A stretch of DNA of 39,892 nucleotides from Bacillota bacterium (GTDB lineage Bacteria > Bacillota > DTU025 > MWDF01), in the NCBI GenBank assembly GCA_029565935.1, contig JAKQNF010000016.1, positions 180,031 to 219,922 on the forward strand, written 5' to 3'. Both the position numbers and the translations under genes were made by a program. Numbering within the stretch: the stretch's first letter is position 1; every line of letters starts with the position of its first letter. The notes beneath the pieces are model-generated. The model did no database searches. It was not told the origin of the DNA and saw only the letters and a program-made list of their open reading frames with translations. This document shows positions 26,842 to 35,068 of the stretch, piece after piece.

Positions 26842-28152
26842 ATGGAGAAGATTCTGAAGAAGGCATTGGAGAGCACCGGGAAAGCCGAGGTCTTCCACGG
26901 GGACTACCGCACGGCGGAGGTCTCGTACGAGAACGGGAAGCTCAAGACGGTAAGCTCGGTGAGGATGACAGGAGCCGGCCTAAGGCTCATAAAGGACGGG
27001 AGGCTGGGCTACGCTTCGACCACGGACTTCTCCCAGACCGACAGGCTCGTGCTTGCAGCGCTGGATACGGCCGCTGCCGGGCCGAAGGCGAAGTTCGACT
27101 TCCCGGGCGATCCCGGGAAGCTTGTAAGCGTAGATTCCGTGAAGGAGAAGGCGACCAGGCTCGGCATAAGCGAGATGGTCGAGATGGGGGCCAGATACGT
27201 CGAGAAGCTCAAGAAGCTCGCTCCTGACTGCTACCCTGAGACCAGCATAACCGTCGAGCACGACAAGACTTGCATACTAAACTCCTCCGGCCTGGACTAC
27301 GAATCGGAGGGGGCCATGTACCACGTCTACTTCGGCGCGACGGTGATCAAAGGCTCCGACGTTCTCATGGTGCCCGCATTCAAGATACCCCTCGACGACG
27401 AATACGACCCGGACCTCGCGGCTGAGGAAGTCGCCGAGAAGATAAAGAGGGCCGAGACCGTAGCAGAGGTCGAGACCGGGCCTACGACCGTGCTCTTCTC
27501 CCCCATGGGGCTCGACAGCATACTGATGGCGCTGGACGCGGGCTTCAACGGCAAGTACGTGGAGCTCGGCATATCCCCCATAAAGGGCCTGAGGGGAAGC
27601 AAGGCGCTTTCTGACAAGCTGACGGTATGGAACGATCCGACGGTAAGGTATTGGTTCCGCTCCGGTGCGCTGGACCAGGAGGGGATCCCGACGGAAAAGA
27701 GGGCCCTAGTGCGCGAAGGAGTCATCGGGGAGCCCTACTACGATCTGCTTACGGCGGACATGTACGGCAGGCGGAGCACGGGTTCCGGATACAGGAACGG
27801 CTTCGAGGCGCCGCCTTCCCCCTCGGTGTCGCTCATGGCGGTAGAGCCCGGGGACAAGGAAGTATCCGAGATGCTGGCCTCCATCGAGGACGGCCTTTAC
27901 GTGGACTACTGCCTGGGCGCAGGACAAGGCAACGTCCTCGCCGGGGAGTTCTCGAACAACATCGGCCTGGGCTACAAGGTCAAGGACGGCAAGATAGTGG
28001 GCAGGGTGAAGAACCTCATGGTTGCAGGCAACGCATACGACACCCTCAAGGACAACATCGTGGCCGTCGGCGACAAGAGGGGGTTCAGCATGACGATGTG
28101 CCTGACGCCCCACATCCTGGTCGACAAGGTCAGCGTGACTGCGAAGAAATAG
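26842..28152 (+). CDS. pmbA: Metalloprotease subunit TldE/PmbA
   Basis: About 436 aa, the partner subunit of TldD. It has the same overall fold but lacks the HExxxH motif: the corresponding region reads VLFSPMGLDSILMALDAG. That is the expected difference between TldE and TldD. The C-terminal GVGDKRG-like turn VGDKRGFSMTMCLTPHILVD is conserved in PmbA. The ATG at 26842 follows GGAGGGAGATAG; an in-frame TTG at 26827 is a longer but unneeded alternative. It is followed by a terminator. Confidence 0.93.
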   Translation: MEKILKKALESTGKAEVFHGDYRTAEVSYENGKLKTVSSVRMTGAGLRLIKDGRLGYASTTDFSQTDRLVLAALDTAAAGPKAKFDFPGDPGKLVSVDSVKEKATRLGISEMVEMGARYVEKLKKLAPDCYPETSITVEHDKTCILNSSGLDYESEGAMYHVYFGATVIKGSDVLMVPAFKIPLDDEYDPDLAAEEVAEKIKRAETVAEVETGPTTVLFSPMGLDSILMALDAGFNGKYVELGISPIKGLRGSKALSDKLTVWNDPTVRYWFRSGALDQEGIPTEKRALVREGVIGEPYYDLLTADMYGRRSTGSGYRNGFEAPPSPSVSLMAVEPGDKEVSEMLASIEDGLYVDYCLGAGQGNVLAGEFSNNIGLGYKVKDGKIVGRVKNLMVAGNAYDTLKDNIVAVGDKRGFSMTMCLTPHILVDKVSVTAKK

Positions 28153-28176
28153 GGAAGCGGCCCCATAGGCTGCGGG

Positions 28177-28200
28177 CCCCGGGGTGCGACCCGGGGTTTT
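28177..28200 (+). terminator. Intrinsic terminator after tldE
   Basis: A GC-rich stem of CCCCGGGGT (28177-28185) against ACCCGGGG (28189-28196), with loop GCG and one bulged G. It is followed directly by TTTT. It ends the tldD-tldE unit just before the SdpI-like gene. Confidence 0.7.
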
Positions 28201-28222
28201 CCGTCTAGGAGGAGGCGATGCG

Positions 28223-28594
28223 ATGAGGATCCTGTACTGCTTCGTCACAGCCGTGTTCGTCCTCGGGTCGGCGATCAGGCAGGCGGTCGCGGCGCCCAAG
28301 GAGCCGACCGCAAGGTCCGGTTATCGAAGCAGCTTCGCCATGATGAACGTCGCGGTCTGGAACGAGGCCCAGATGATCTGGGCCCGCGCGATGCTGGCTG
28401 CCGGGATCGCAGGGCTCGCTGCGAGCACCGTCTGCTACTTCCTCATCGATGGAAGCGCCGGTTACCTCGCGTCGATGCTCATCAGCGCTGCGGCGGCGGC
28501 TTGCACCGTACCTTATACCGAATCGAGGCTGAAGGCGACGTTCGACGAGAAGGGCTTGCGGAAGAGGAAAGAGGGGGCCGGCATAGATGGCTAG
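28223..28594 (+). CDS. SdpI-like small membrane protein
   Basis: About 123 aa with three hydrophobic segments: residues 3-23, 54-76 and 80-97. Between the first and second lies GYRSS (33-37) followed by N-x-x-x-WNEAQ (42-50). This resembles the C-terminal part of SdpI-family proteins (GYRT...S...N...W..AQ), whose founding member gives immunity to the SdpC toxin in Bacillus. Many family members have no known toxin partner, and no toxin gene is seen here. The ATG follows GGAGGAGGCGATGCG; another ATG at 28218 is in a different frame. The 3' end overlaps radA by 8 nt, so the two are co-translated. Assignment is by motif only. Confidence 0.6.
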   Translation: MRILYCFVTAVFVLGSAIRQAVAAPKEPTARSGYRSSFAMMNVAVWNEAQMIWARAMLAAGIAGLAASTVCYFLIDGSAGYLASMLISAAAAACTVPYTESRLKATFDEKGLRKRKEGAGIDG

Positions 28595-29966
28595 GATAAA
28601 GAGCAGGTACGTCTGCCAGCAGTGCGGAGGTGAGTTCCCGACCTGGTACGGAAGGTGTCCGTCGTGCTCGAGCTGGAACAGCGTGGTCGAGGAGGCGGCG
28701 CCCAGGCAGGACGAAAGGCCGACCAGGTCCTCGCGCTTAGGCGTGTCCGCAAGGCAGCCCGTGAGGATAACCGAGGCGGGCATGGCCGAGACCCAAAGGC
28801 AGAAGACTGGGATAGATGAGCTGGACAGGGTCCTCGGAGGAGGGATCGTGCCCGGCTCGGCGGTCCTGGTGTCAGGAGAGCCGGGCATAGGCAAATCGAC
28901 GTTGATGATGCATACGGCCGCGAAGATAGCAGAGGGCGCCCCGGTCCTGTACGTTACGGGAGAAGAATCCGTCGGCCAGGTAGGCATGAGGGCGAGGCGC
29001 CTGAAGGCGGTGAACGACCGGATATTCGTGCTCCCCGAGACCGACATCGTCGAAGTCCTCCAGGCCGCGGGCAGTATAAAACCGGCCGTGCTGATGATCG
29101 ATTCCATACAGACGATGGAGGACGCGTCGCTCGCATCGGCCGCCGGGAGCGTCGGCCAGGTGAGGCAGTGCGCGGCCCTTCTCATAGAGGCGAGCAAGGC
29201 ATCGGACATGGCCACCTTCATGGTCGGGCACGTTACCAAGACGGGAGCTGTGGCCGGCCCTAAGGTCCTGGAGCACATGGTCGACACCGTCCTTCAGTTC
29301 GAAGGCGGCATACACCAGGCCTACAGGGTGGTGAGGACCCTCAAGAACAGGTTCGGGTCCACGGACGAGGTGGGCGTCTTCGAGATGGGAGAGGACGGCC
29401 TTAGGGAAGTGACGAACCCGTCCGAGGCTTTCCTCAGGGAGCGCGTGGCCGGCATGGCCGGGTCGATCGTCGTACCTTGCATGGAAGGCACCAGGCCCTT
29501 CCTCGTCGAGCTGCAGGCGCTCGTCGGATCCCCGGGGGCCAACTTCCCGAGGAGGACGTCGTCAGGGGTGGACCAGGGCAGGGTGGCGATAATGCTCGCT
29601 GTGCTGGGAAGGCGGATAGGGCTGGGAATCGAGGCCAACGACACTTTCATGAACGTGGCCGGGGGCATCTCAGTGGACGAGCCGGCAGCCGACCTTGGCC
29701 TTGCCGTAGCCTTGACGTCGAGTTATAAGAACAGGGCCATAAATCCCAGGACGGCCGTATTCGGGGAGATAGGCCTTTCGGGCGAGCTCAGGTCCGTGCC
29801 GAAGGCGGAGGCGAGGGCCGCGGAGGCGGCAAGGCTCGGATTCGTCAACCTCGTCGTGCCGAAAGCCAACCTCACGAGGATGAAAGCGTCCAGGCAGTTA
29901 AGCGAACAGGCGGAGGTGTTCGGGGCGGGCACGCTCGCCGAAGCCCTCGAATATTTGCTGGGCTGA
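28587..29966 (+). CDS. radA: DNA repair protein RadA
   Basis: A 459-aa RecA-like helicase/branch-migration protein of normal length. The N-terminal zinc finger has C10, C13, C24 and C27 (CQQC ... CPSC). Walker A GEPGIGKST is at 97-105. The RadA-specific KNRFGS motif starts at 253. The C-terminal Lon protease-like domain (from about 290) has SVDEPAADLGLAVAL. RadA extends D-loops during recombination. In Bacillus it binds and inhibits DisA, whose gene is next here. The ATG lies within the end of the SdpI-like gene. Confidence 0.96.
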   Translation: MARIKSRYVCQQCGGEFPTWYGRCPSCSSWNSVVEEAAPRQDERPTRSSRLGVSARQPVRITEAGMAETQRQKTGIDELDRVLGGGIVPGSAVLVSGEPGIGKSTLMMHTAAKIAEGAPVLYVTGEESVGQVGMRARRLKAVNDRIFVLPETDIVEVLQAAGSIKPAVLMIDSIQTMEDASLASAAGSVGQVRQCAALLIEASKASDMATFMVGHVTKTGAVAGPKVLEHMVDTVLQFEGGIHQAYRVVRTLKNRFGSTDEVGVFEMGEDGLREVTNPSEAFLRERVAGMAGSIVVPCMEGTRPFLVELQALVGSPGANFPRRTSSGVDQGRVAIMLAVLGRRIGLGIEANDTFMNVAGGISVDEPAADLGLAVALTSSYKNRAINPRTAVFGEIGLSGELRSVPKAEARAAEAARLGFVNLVVPKANLTRMKASRQLSEQAEVFGAGTLAEALEYLLG

Positions 29967-30042
29967 GCATCCAAGGAAGGAATCTGCCCATACAACTGAG
30001 AAATATATTAAGAAGGCGAGCGTCCCTGCGGAGGTGGGAGAA

Positions 30043-31095
30043 TTGATACCCAAGGCATTAAGGCAGGTAGTTGCCCAGTTGGCACCGGGTACGAACCTGC
30101 ATGAGGGGATAGAGTTCATAATAAGAGCAAGGACCGGCGCGCTGGTCGTCATGGGGGACAGCCCCGAGGTGATGGACCTGTGCAAGGGCGGCTTCAAGAT
30201 CGACGCGCCCTATCTTCCCAACAGCTTCTATGAGCTGGCGAAGATGGACGGGGCCATAATACTGTCGTCGGCGCTGGACAGGATAATGTACGCCAACGTG
30301 CACCTGTTCCCGGACCCGATGCTGCCCACAAACGAGACCGGCACCAGGCACGCGGCGGCCGAAAGGACCGCAAGGGCGACCGGCAAGCCGGTCATTGCGA
30401 TATCCAGCAGGAGGAACGTCATCACCATATACCATAGCAGGCAGAAGTACATCCTCAGGGATGTAGGATACATACTCGACATGGCGAACCAGGCCCTCCA
30501 GACGCTGGCGAAATACAGGGAGGTCCTCGACAAGGCGCTCATCAAGCTCACCGCCTTCGAGTTCGAAGACGACGTGACGGTGGCCGACGTGGCCGAGTGC
30601 GTGAGAAGGTGGGAGCTCACCAGAAGGGTCGGCGAGGAGGTCAACAGCTACATAATAGAGCTGGGCACCGAGGGCAGGCTGATCAGGATGCAGATGCAGG
30701 AGATGGTCAGGGGCCGCCGCGAGGAGACCGAGAACCTTCTGAGGGATTATATGGAGGAAGGCGAGTACAAGCACCCGGAGAAGTTCCTGGCGGCAATAGA
30801 GGAATGGGACCTGGACGATATCATGGAGAACGGCATCATAGAAAGGGCGATAAGAAGACTAGGGGAAGAAGGGCCAGACACCGAGGTCTCATCGCGCGGA
30901 TACCGCACGCTGTCCCAGCTCACATCCCGCATGCCCGAGCAGATAGTGGAGAATCTGATCAAGAGCTTCGGGAACCTGCATAACATATTCGTGGCGAGCG
31001 TCGAGGAGCTCGACGAGGTCGAAGGTATAGGTAAAAGCAGGGCGGTGACCCTTCACGACGGTCTTAGGAGGATCAGGGACCAGGTGAGCAGCTAG
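30043..31095 (+). CDS. disA: Diadenylate cyclase DisA (DNA integrity scanning protein)
   Basis: About 350 aa. The N-terminal DAC domain makes c-di-AMP from two ATP. A helical linker follows, and a C-terminal helix-hairpin-helix domain (LDEVEGIGKSRAVTLHDGL) binds branched DNA. The DGA motif is at D69-A71. The second catalytic motif, normally RHR within GTRHR-x-AER, reads GTRHAAAER here: R102, H103, A104. The final Arg is replaced by Ala. The DNA reads AGG CAC GCG, so this is not a translation slip. Activity may be reduced or the protein may be a sensor; this needs testing. The TTG start at 30043 has GGAGG 8 nt upstream; GTG at 30034 is an alternative. Confidence 0.94.
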   Translation: MIPKALRQVVAQLAPGTNLHEGIEFIIRARTGALVVMGDSPEVMDLCKGGFKIDAPYLPNSFYELAKMDGAIILSSALDRIMYANVHLFPDPMLPTNETGTRHAAAERTARATGKPVIAISSRRNVITIYHSRQKYILRDVGYILDMANQALQTLAKYREVLDKALIKLTAFEFEDDVTVADVAECVRRWELTRRVGEEVNSYIIELGTEGRLIRMQMQEMVRGRREETENLLRDYMEEGEYKHPEKFLAAIEEWDLDDIMENGIIERAIRRLGEEGPDTEVSSRGYRTLSQLTSRMPEQIVENLIKSFGNLHNIFVASVEELDEVEGIGKSRAVTLHDGLRRIRDQVSS

Positions 31096-31098
31096 GCT

Positions 31099-31497
31099 TC
31101 AGCGAAGGCTGAACTTCCCGAGCGCGATGAGCTTTCCGCTCTCCGAGGAGATGATCTCCTCCAGGCTCATGCCCAGCGTATCGCATAGCGCCGTAAGGTA
31201 GAACGCGACCCGCCCGGCCTCCTCCTCGACATGTTCCCTGCAATCGGGGCACAGCTCCCCTTCCAGATGGGTCGTAAGCTGTTCCTTTATGAGGTCGTAC
31301 GGGAGATCTTCCGGGAAGCGCTGTTTCTGGGAGGCGTTTATCTTAAGGCAACCGCATGCGGTGACTGCTTTGGTGATTGCCCTGTTCAGCCTGGCGGACG
31401 ATTCATCAAGTTTGGACATGGTATCGAGTATGCTCTTGTGGCGGAACAGGTTCTGGCGCACGGTATCCTGGAAAGAGACCAGCGTGGGCTTGCTCAT
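31099..31497 (-). CDS. Conserved hypothetical protein with MazG-like helical tail and Cys motifs
   Basis: About 132 aa, convergent with disA (the two stops are 3 nt apart). I recognise the pattern from unnamed clostridial-type proteins but no function. It is predicted all-helical. C48 and C50 (ACGCLKIN) with C83 and C86 (ELCPDC) could bind a metal. The C-terminal part HVEEEAGRVAFYLTALCDTL resembles the metal-binding helices of MazG-type nucleotide hydrolases (E-x-x-E ... D/Y-L), but key Asp residues are missing. The start at 31497 follows AAGGGGGT. The open frame extends to 31560 without a better start. It is the only minus-strand gene between 17469 and 39249. Confidence 0.7.
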   Translation of the reverse strand: MSKPTLVSFQDTVRQNLFRHKSILDTMSKLDESSARLNRAITKAVTACGCLKINASQKQRFPEDLPYDLIKEQLTTHLEGELCPDCREHVEEEAGRVAFYLTALCDTLGMSLEEIISSESGKLIALGKFSLR

Positions 31498-31607
31498 GGA
31501 AGGGCACCCCCTTAAGGCAGCTTCTAGCACCATTATCACGATATAGCCCCGCAATGTCAAACTTCAATGTGTCGATTTTCACTATTCTCTCCGAGGGTGT
31601 TGGTACG

Positions 31608-32705
31608 ATGCAAAGGCTGTTGAAGGTAATGTTAATAGTGATCAGCTCGGTGGCCGGATACCTGGGATATCTGCTCATGACGTCGGGTAATTCGCTGCTG
31701 GCGAACCTTGATTCTGCCGACAGGTACAACCTCATGTTGGTCATGGTCCTGTGCGGGTCCCTGGTCGGCATAATACTCGCCATCCTCGGCTCCGGGCTGG
31801 TGAAGGGCCTCAGCCGCAGGATCCACGACGCGATGAGCGCAATCAGCCTGTACGATTTCTTCATAGCGGCCATTGGCGCGATACTCGGGCTTGTGGTGGC
31901 CAACCTGGTCGCGCTTCCCGTAAGCGACATACCCTTCGCCGGCAGCTACATCTCGCTGGCACTTAACATGCTTTCAGGCCTTCTTGGCATGATCATAGCG
32001 GTTTCTTTAAAGGACGACATAAGCGAGAGGATGAGGGGCACCATATCCGGCGGCGGGCCGGGCAAGTACGGCGGCTACAGAGCGTACTCGAGGGTAGGGT
32101 CTAAGATACTGGACACGAGCAGCCTGATAGACGGAAGGGTGCTGGACATCGCTAGGAGCGGCTTCCTGGACGGTACCCTGGTGGTGCCGGAGTTCGTCCT
32201 GAACGAGCTGCAGAAGGTGGCGGACAGCTCGGACCAGTTCAAGAGGGCCCGCGGAAGGCGGGGCCTGGATGTGCTGAAGAGGATGCAGGACGACGCCTCC
32301 ATCGACCTTAGGATCATGCCGTTCCCGCAGGAGGATCAGGAGACGGACGCCAGCCTGATCAAGATGTCAAGGAGCCTTTCCGCCGCCGTCGTGACTACGG
32401 ACTACAACCTCAACAAGGCGGCCACGCTGCAAGGAAGCCTGGTGCTCAACGTGAACGAGCTGTCCAACGCGGTGAAGCCCATGGTGCTGCCCGGCGAAGA
32501 CATGAAGGTGATGGTGATCAAGGAGGGCAAGGAACACGGGCAGGGCGTGGGCTACCTCGACGACGGGACCATGATAGTCGTGGAGGGCGCGAAGAAGATG
32601 ATAGGCCGTGAGCTGTCGGTGACCGTCACGAGTGTGCTCCAGACGTCGGCCGGCAGGATGATATTCACAAAACTAAAGGAAGGAATGAGTTCGAATGGAT
32701 CTTGA
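31608..32705 (+). CDS. PIN/TRAM domain membrane protein (YacL type)
   Basis: About 365 aa. Four membrane helices occupy the first 140 residues (MLIVISSVAGYLGYLLM, VMVLCGSLVGIILAIL and two more). A PIN nuclease domain follows, opening KILDTSSLIDGRVLDIARSG with its first acidic residue, and continuing with VVPEFVLNELQKVAD and VVTTDYNLN, which carry further acidic residues. A TRAM RNA-binding domain ends the protein (about 305-360). This is the YacL/PIN-TRAM architecture found between disA and ispD in Bacillus. The ATG follows GAGGGTGTTGGTACG. A longer open frame to 31377 overlaps the antisense gene and is rejected. It overlaps ispD by 11 nt. Confidence 0.88.
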   Translation: MQRLLKVMLIVISSVAGYLGYLLMTSGNSLLANLDSADRYNLMLVMVLCGSLVGIILAILGSGLVKGLSRRIHDAMSAISLYDFFIAAIGAILGLVVANLVALPVSDIPFAGSYISLALNMLSGLLGMIIAVSLKDDISERMRGTISGGGPGKYGGYRAYSRVGSKILDTSSLIDGRVLDIARSGFLDGTLVVPEFVLNELQKVADSSDQFKRARGRRGLDVLKRMQDDASIDLRIMPFPQEDQETDASLIKMSRSLSAAVVTTDYNLNKAATLQGSLVLNVNELSNAVKPMVLPGEDMKVMVIKEGKEHGQGVGYLDDGTMIVVEGAKKMIGRELSVTVTSVLQTSAGRMIFTKLKEGMSSNGS

Positions 32706-33414
32706 AACCCGAAGGGAAGGCCTCAAGTGCGCAGCCATCGTCGTTGCGGGAGGTTCGGGGCTGAGGATGGGCTCCAACATCCCGAAGCAGTTCCTGAAGA
32801 TAGCGGGCAAGCCGATAATGTGGTGGACGCTGAGGAAGTTGTCGGAGAGCGGCCTTTTCGAGGAGATCGTGCTGGTGCTCCCTCAAGGGTGGCTTTCCAG
32901 GGCGGAGGAACTGCTTGACGGGCTGGCTCTTGGGGCCAGGGTGGCGGAAGGAGGGCCGAGAAGGCAGATCTCCGTCCTGAACGGCCTTATGCAGACGGAC
33001 GACGACGTCGACATAGTCCTCGTGCACGACGCGGTCAGGCCCTTCGTGAGGAGGAAGACGCTGTCGGACGTCATAGATGCGGCGGCGAGGTTCGGAGCCG
33101 CTACCGCAGCCATGCCAGCAAAGGAGACGATCGGCGTCTCCAACGACGGCGAGGTCTTGAACGAAGTGCCCGAAAGGTCAAGGCTATGGCACGTGCAGAC
33201 GCCGCAGGCCTTCAGGAGGGACATACTCCTCGAGGCACACAAGGAAGGGCTCGAGGCGACGACTTACGCCACTGACGACTGCCAGCTGGTCATGAGGCGC
33301 GGCATAAGGCCGGCCATCGTGCACGGGTCCGAGGACAACCTGAAGATCACGAGCCCGATGGACATGATGATAGCCGAGCAGATCGCCCTTAGGAGGGAGA
33401 ATGAGGATGAGTAA
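32695..33414 (+). CDS. ispD: 2-C-methyl-D-erythritol 4-phosphate cytidylyltransferase
   Basis: A 239-aa enzyme of the MEP isoprenoid pathway that forms CDP-ME from MEP and CTP. The nucleotide-binding loop is GGSGLRMGSNIPKQF (the family pattern G-x-G-x-R-x-G...PKQ). VLVHDAVRPFV and RLWHVQTPQAFRRD match the other conserved blocks. ATDDCQLVMRRG is the usual DD motif near the C-terminus. The start overlaps the PIN/TRAM gene and the end overlaps ispF, so the three are translationally coupled. Confidence 0.95.
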   Translation: MDLETRREGLKCAAIVVAGGSGLRMGSNIPKQFLKIAGKPIMWWTLRKLSESGLFEEIVLVLPQGWLSRAEELLDGLALGARVAEGGPRRQISVLNGLMQTDDDVDIVLVHDAVRPFVRRKTLSDVIDAAARFGAATAAMPAKETIGVSNDGEVLNEVPERSRLWHVQTPQAFRRDILLEAHKEGLEATTYATDDCQLVMRRGIRPAIVHGSEDNLKITSPMDMMIAEQIALRRENEDE

Positions 33415-33898
33415 GCTCCAGGGCCTCAAGGTGTCCTTCGGTTATGATTCCCACAAGACCGACAAGGACAGGAGGCTGATACTAGGCGGGGTGGAGCTGC
33501 CCGGAGAGGTCGGGCTGGCCGGTCATTCGGACGCGGACGTGCTGTGCCATGCAGTGACGGACGCTTTGGCATCGGCCTCGGGCCTTGGCGACATCGGCAG
33601 GATGTTCCCGGACGACGATCCCGAATACGAAGGGGCCGACAGCCTTAAGCTGCTCGAAAGGGTCCGCCAAGCCGCGAAGGACATGGGGTACAGGACGATC
33701 AACTGCGACTGCACGCTCATCGCCGAAAGGCCAAGGATCGCCGGCTTCGCCGACATCATGGCCCGCAACATCGCCTCAGCCCTCGGGCTGGAGGAAGGAT
33801 CTGTCAGCGTGAAGGGCAAGACGAACGAGGGCATGGACTGCATAGGAAGAGGTGAGGGCATGGCCGCCTATGTGGTCATGCTGGTCATAAAAGAATAA
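33401..33898 (+). CDS. ispF: 2-C-methyl-D-erythritol 2,4-cyclodiphosphate synthase
   Basis: A 165-aa enzyme that cyclises CDP-ME 2-phosphate in the MEP pathway. The metal ligands are Asp and His in YDSHKT and the His in LAGHSDADVLCHAVTDAL. GDIGRMFPDDDPEYEG and VSVKGKTNEGMDCIGRGEG are the other family blocks. Usual length is about 157 aa. Two starts are possible: ATG 33401, 4 nt after AGGAGG, or ATG 33407, 10 nt after. IspE, which acts between IspD and IspF, is not in this window. A strong terminator follows. Confidence 0.95.
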   Translation: MRMSKLQGLKVSFGYDSHKTDKDRRLILGGVELPGEVGLAGHSDADVLCHAVTDALASASGLGDIGRMFPDDDPEYEGADSLKLLERVRQAAKDMGYRTINCDCTLIAERPRIAGFADIMARNIASALGLEEGSVSVKGKTNEGMDCIGRGEGMAAYVVMLVIKE

Positions 33899-33913
33899 CA
33901 CAAGCTCTTGTAG

Positions 33914-33946
33914 AAGGCGCCGGTGAGAGAAACCGGCGCCTTTTTG
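33914..33946 (+). terminator. Intrinsic terminator after ispF
   Basis: A perfect 11-bp stem (33914-33924 with 33932-33942), loop GAGAGAA, overlapping a run of T at 33941-33945. It ends the radA-disA...ispF series. Confidence 0.92.
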
Positions 33947-33983
33947 TTGTATTATAAGCTTAAGTCTACTGTGAGGTGTGCGA

Positions 33984-35015
33984 ATGAGAAAGTTGTTTGC
34001 ATTTACCGTGGCGGCCTTAGTAATCGCGGGGGCCCTAGGGGCTTCAATGGCCGCCGATTGGGCACAGGGCATGGTCTTAGGATTCGGCGAAAAGCTGACG
34101 GCGCCGCAGCAGTCGATACTGAAAGTCCAGCTCGGAGCATCTACGCAGAGCGGTACCGAAAGCATTGGGGAATCCGTGGAACCGATCGTGGTATCCGCAA
34201 AGGACGAGGCCGCGCCGTTCGAAGGCCTGCTGGACGCGGCGGGCATGGGACCGAAGGGCGTCTCCGGGGCGTTCATAAGGAATGCGGACCAGGGCGCGGG
34301 CATATGGGTGACCTCCTCGAACTGCGATTATGTTCCGGTCGTATACGCGAACGCGTTGTACACCGCAGGGGTGCGCGACGCCGTAATCAGCCTTAGCTCG
34401 GCCGAGCCTGTGAAGGGCATGATGGCGTTCGGCATCGCGGTGAAGGCCTACGAGAAGCTGAGGGGCGTAAAGCTTGACAGCAAGGATGTCAAGCTGGCGG
34501 CGGAGGAGATGCTGCTCACAGCGGGGCTGGGCGAGGCGATAGGCCACATGGAGATGGCAGCCGAGGTCGTGGCCCATGCCAAGGAGCAAGCCTCCAAGGA
34601 CGGGGGACTGGATTCCGCGGCCATTTCCGGGCTGATGGCAGAGCGGCTGGCGATATATGAAAGGCCGGCCGACGAGGCGGCGCTCAAGGACATATCCTCG
34701 TACGTCGTGAAGTACGCGAAGAACGGCGACGACCATTCGGACATGCCGGTACAGCTCGCCACGCTGAGAGCCGAGCAGCTCTGGCTGGTGGAGCCCAAGG
34801 AGAGGATGGTCGACGAGCAGGTCCTGGCCGAGGCCGACAAGGAGCTGCAGGACATAATCGGATACCTTGAGAAGGAACAGACAAAGCAGTCGTTCTACCA
34901 GAGGAACTCGAGCTGGCTTTTGCCGGTGGGGCTCGTTGTGGTTGCGGCTGCCCTTTCGATACTGATAGCTTACATACAGACGAAGCCCAAAAAGGCCGCA
35001 AAGAAGCAGTCCTAG
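33984..35015 (+). CDS. Secreted DUF1002 (YpuA-like) protein with C-terminal anchor
   Basis: About 343 aa. An N-terminal signal peptide (MRKLFAFTVAALVIAGALGA, cleavage after ASMAA) leads to an extracytoplasmic domain matching DUF1002: LGFGEKLTAPQQSILKVQL, a GAGIWVTSSN stretch, VYANALYTAGVRDAVI and GMMAFGIAVKAYEKL. A C-terminal membrane helix (about 307-330) is followed by a Lys-rich cytoplasmic tail (TKPKKAAKKQ). The family (for example Bacillus YpuA) has no firm function. The ATG follows GTGAGG with 7 nt spacing. It stands alone between the ispF terminator and cysS, where Bacillus has gltX and cysE. Confidence 0.78.
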   Translation: MRKLFAFTVAALVIAGALGASMAADWAQGMVLGFGEKLTAPQQSILKVQLGASTQSGTESIGESVEPIVVSAKDEAAPFEGLLDAAGMGPKGVSGAFIRNADQGAGIWVTSSNCDYVPVVYANALYTAGVRDAVISLSSAEPVKGMMAFGIAVKAYEKLRGVKLDSKDVKLAAEEMLLTAGLGEAIGHMEMAAEVVAHAKEQASKDGGLDSAAISGLMAERLAIYERPADEAALKDISSYVVKYAKNGDDHSDMPVQLATLRAEQLWLVEPKERMVDEQVLAEADKELQDIIGYLEKEQTKQSFYQRNSSWLLPVGLVVVAAALSILIAYIQTKPKKAAKKQS

Positions 35016-35068
35016 GCGATCTTTAAGGCGGCTTTAGGCCGCAGGGCGGAATCCGCGGAGGGTAGAGA

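Noticed and set aside
28205-29287. 360-aa minus-strand open frame over the SdpI-like gene and radA
   Set aside because: Spans two supported plus-strand genes; composition is that of a reverse frame.
31377-31607. N-terminal extension of the PIN/TRAM gene
   Set aside because: It overlaps the antisense hypothetical gene, is Trp/Cys/Arg-rich noise, and a good ATG with ribosome site and membrane helix starts at 31608.
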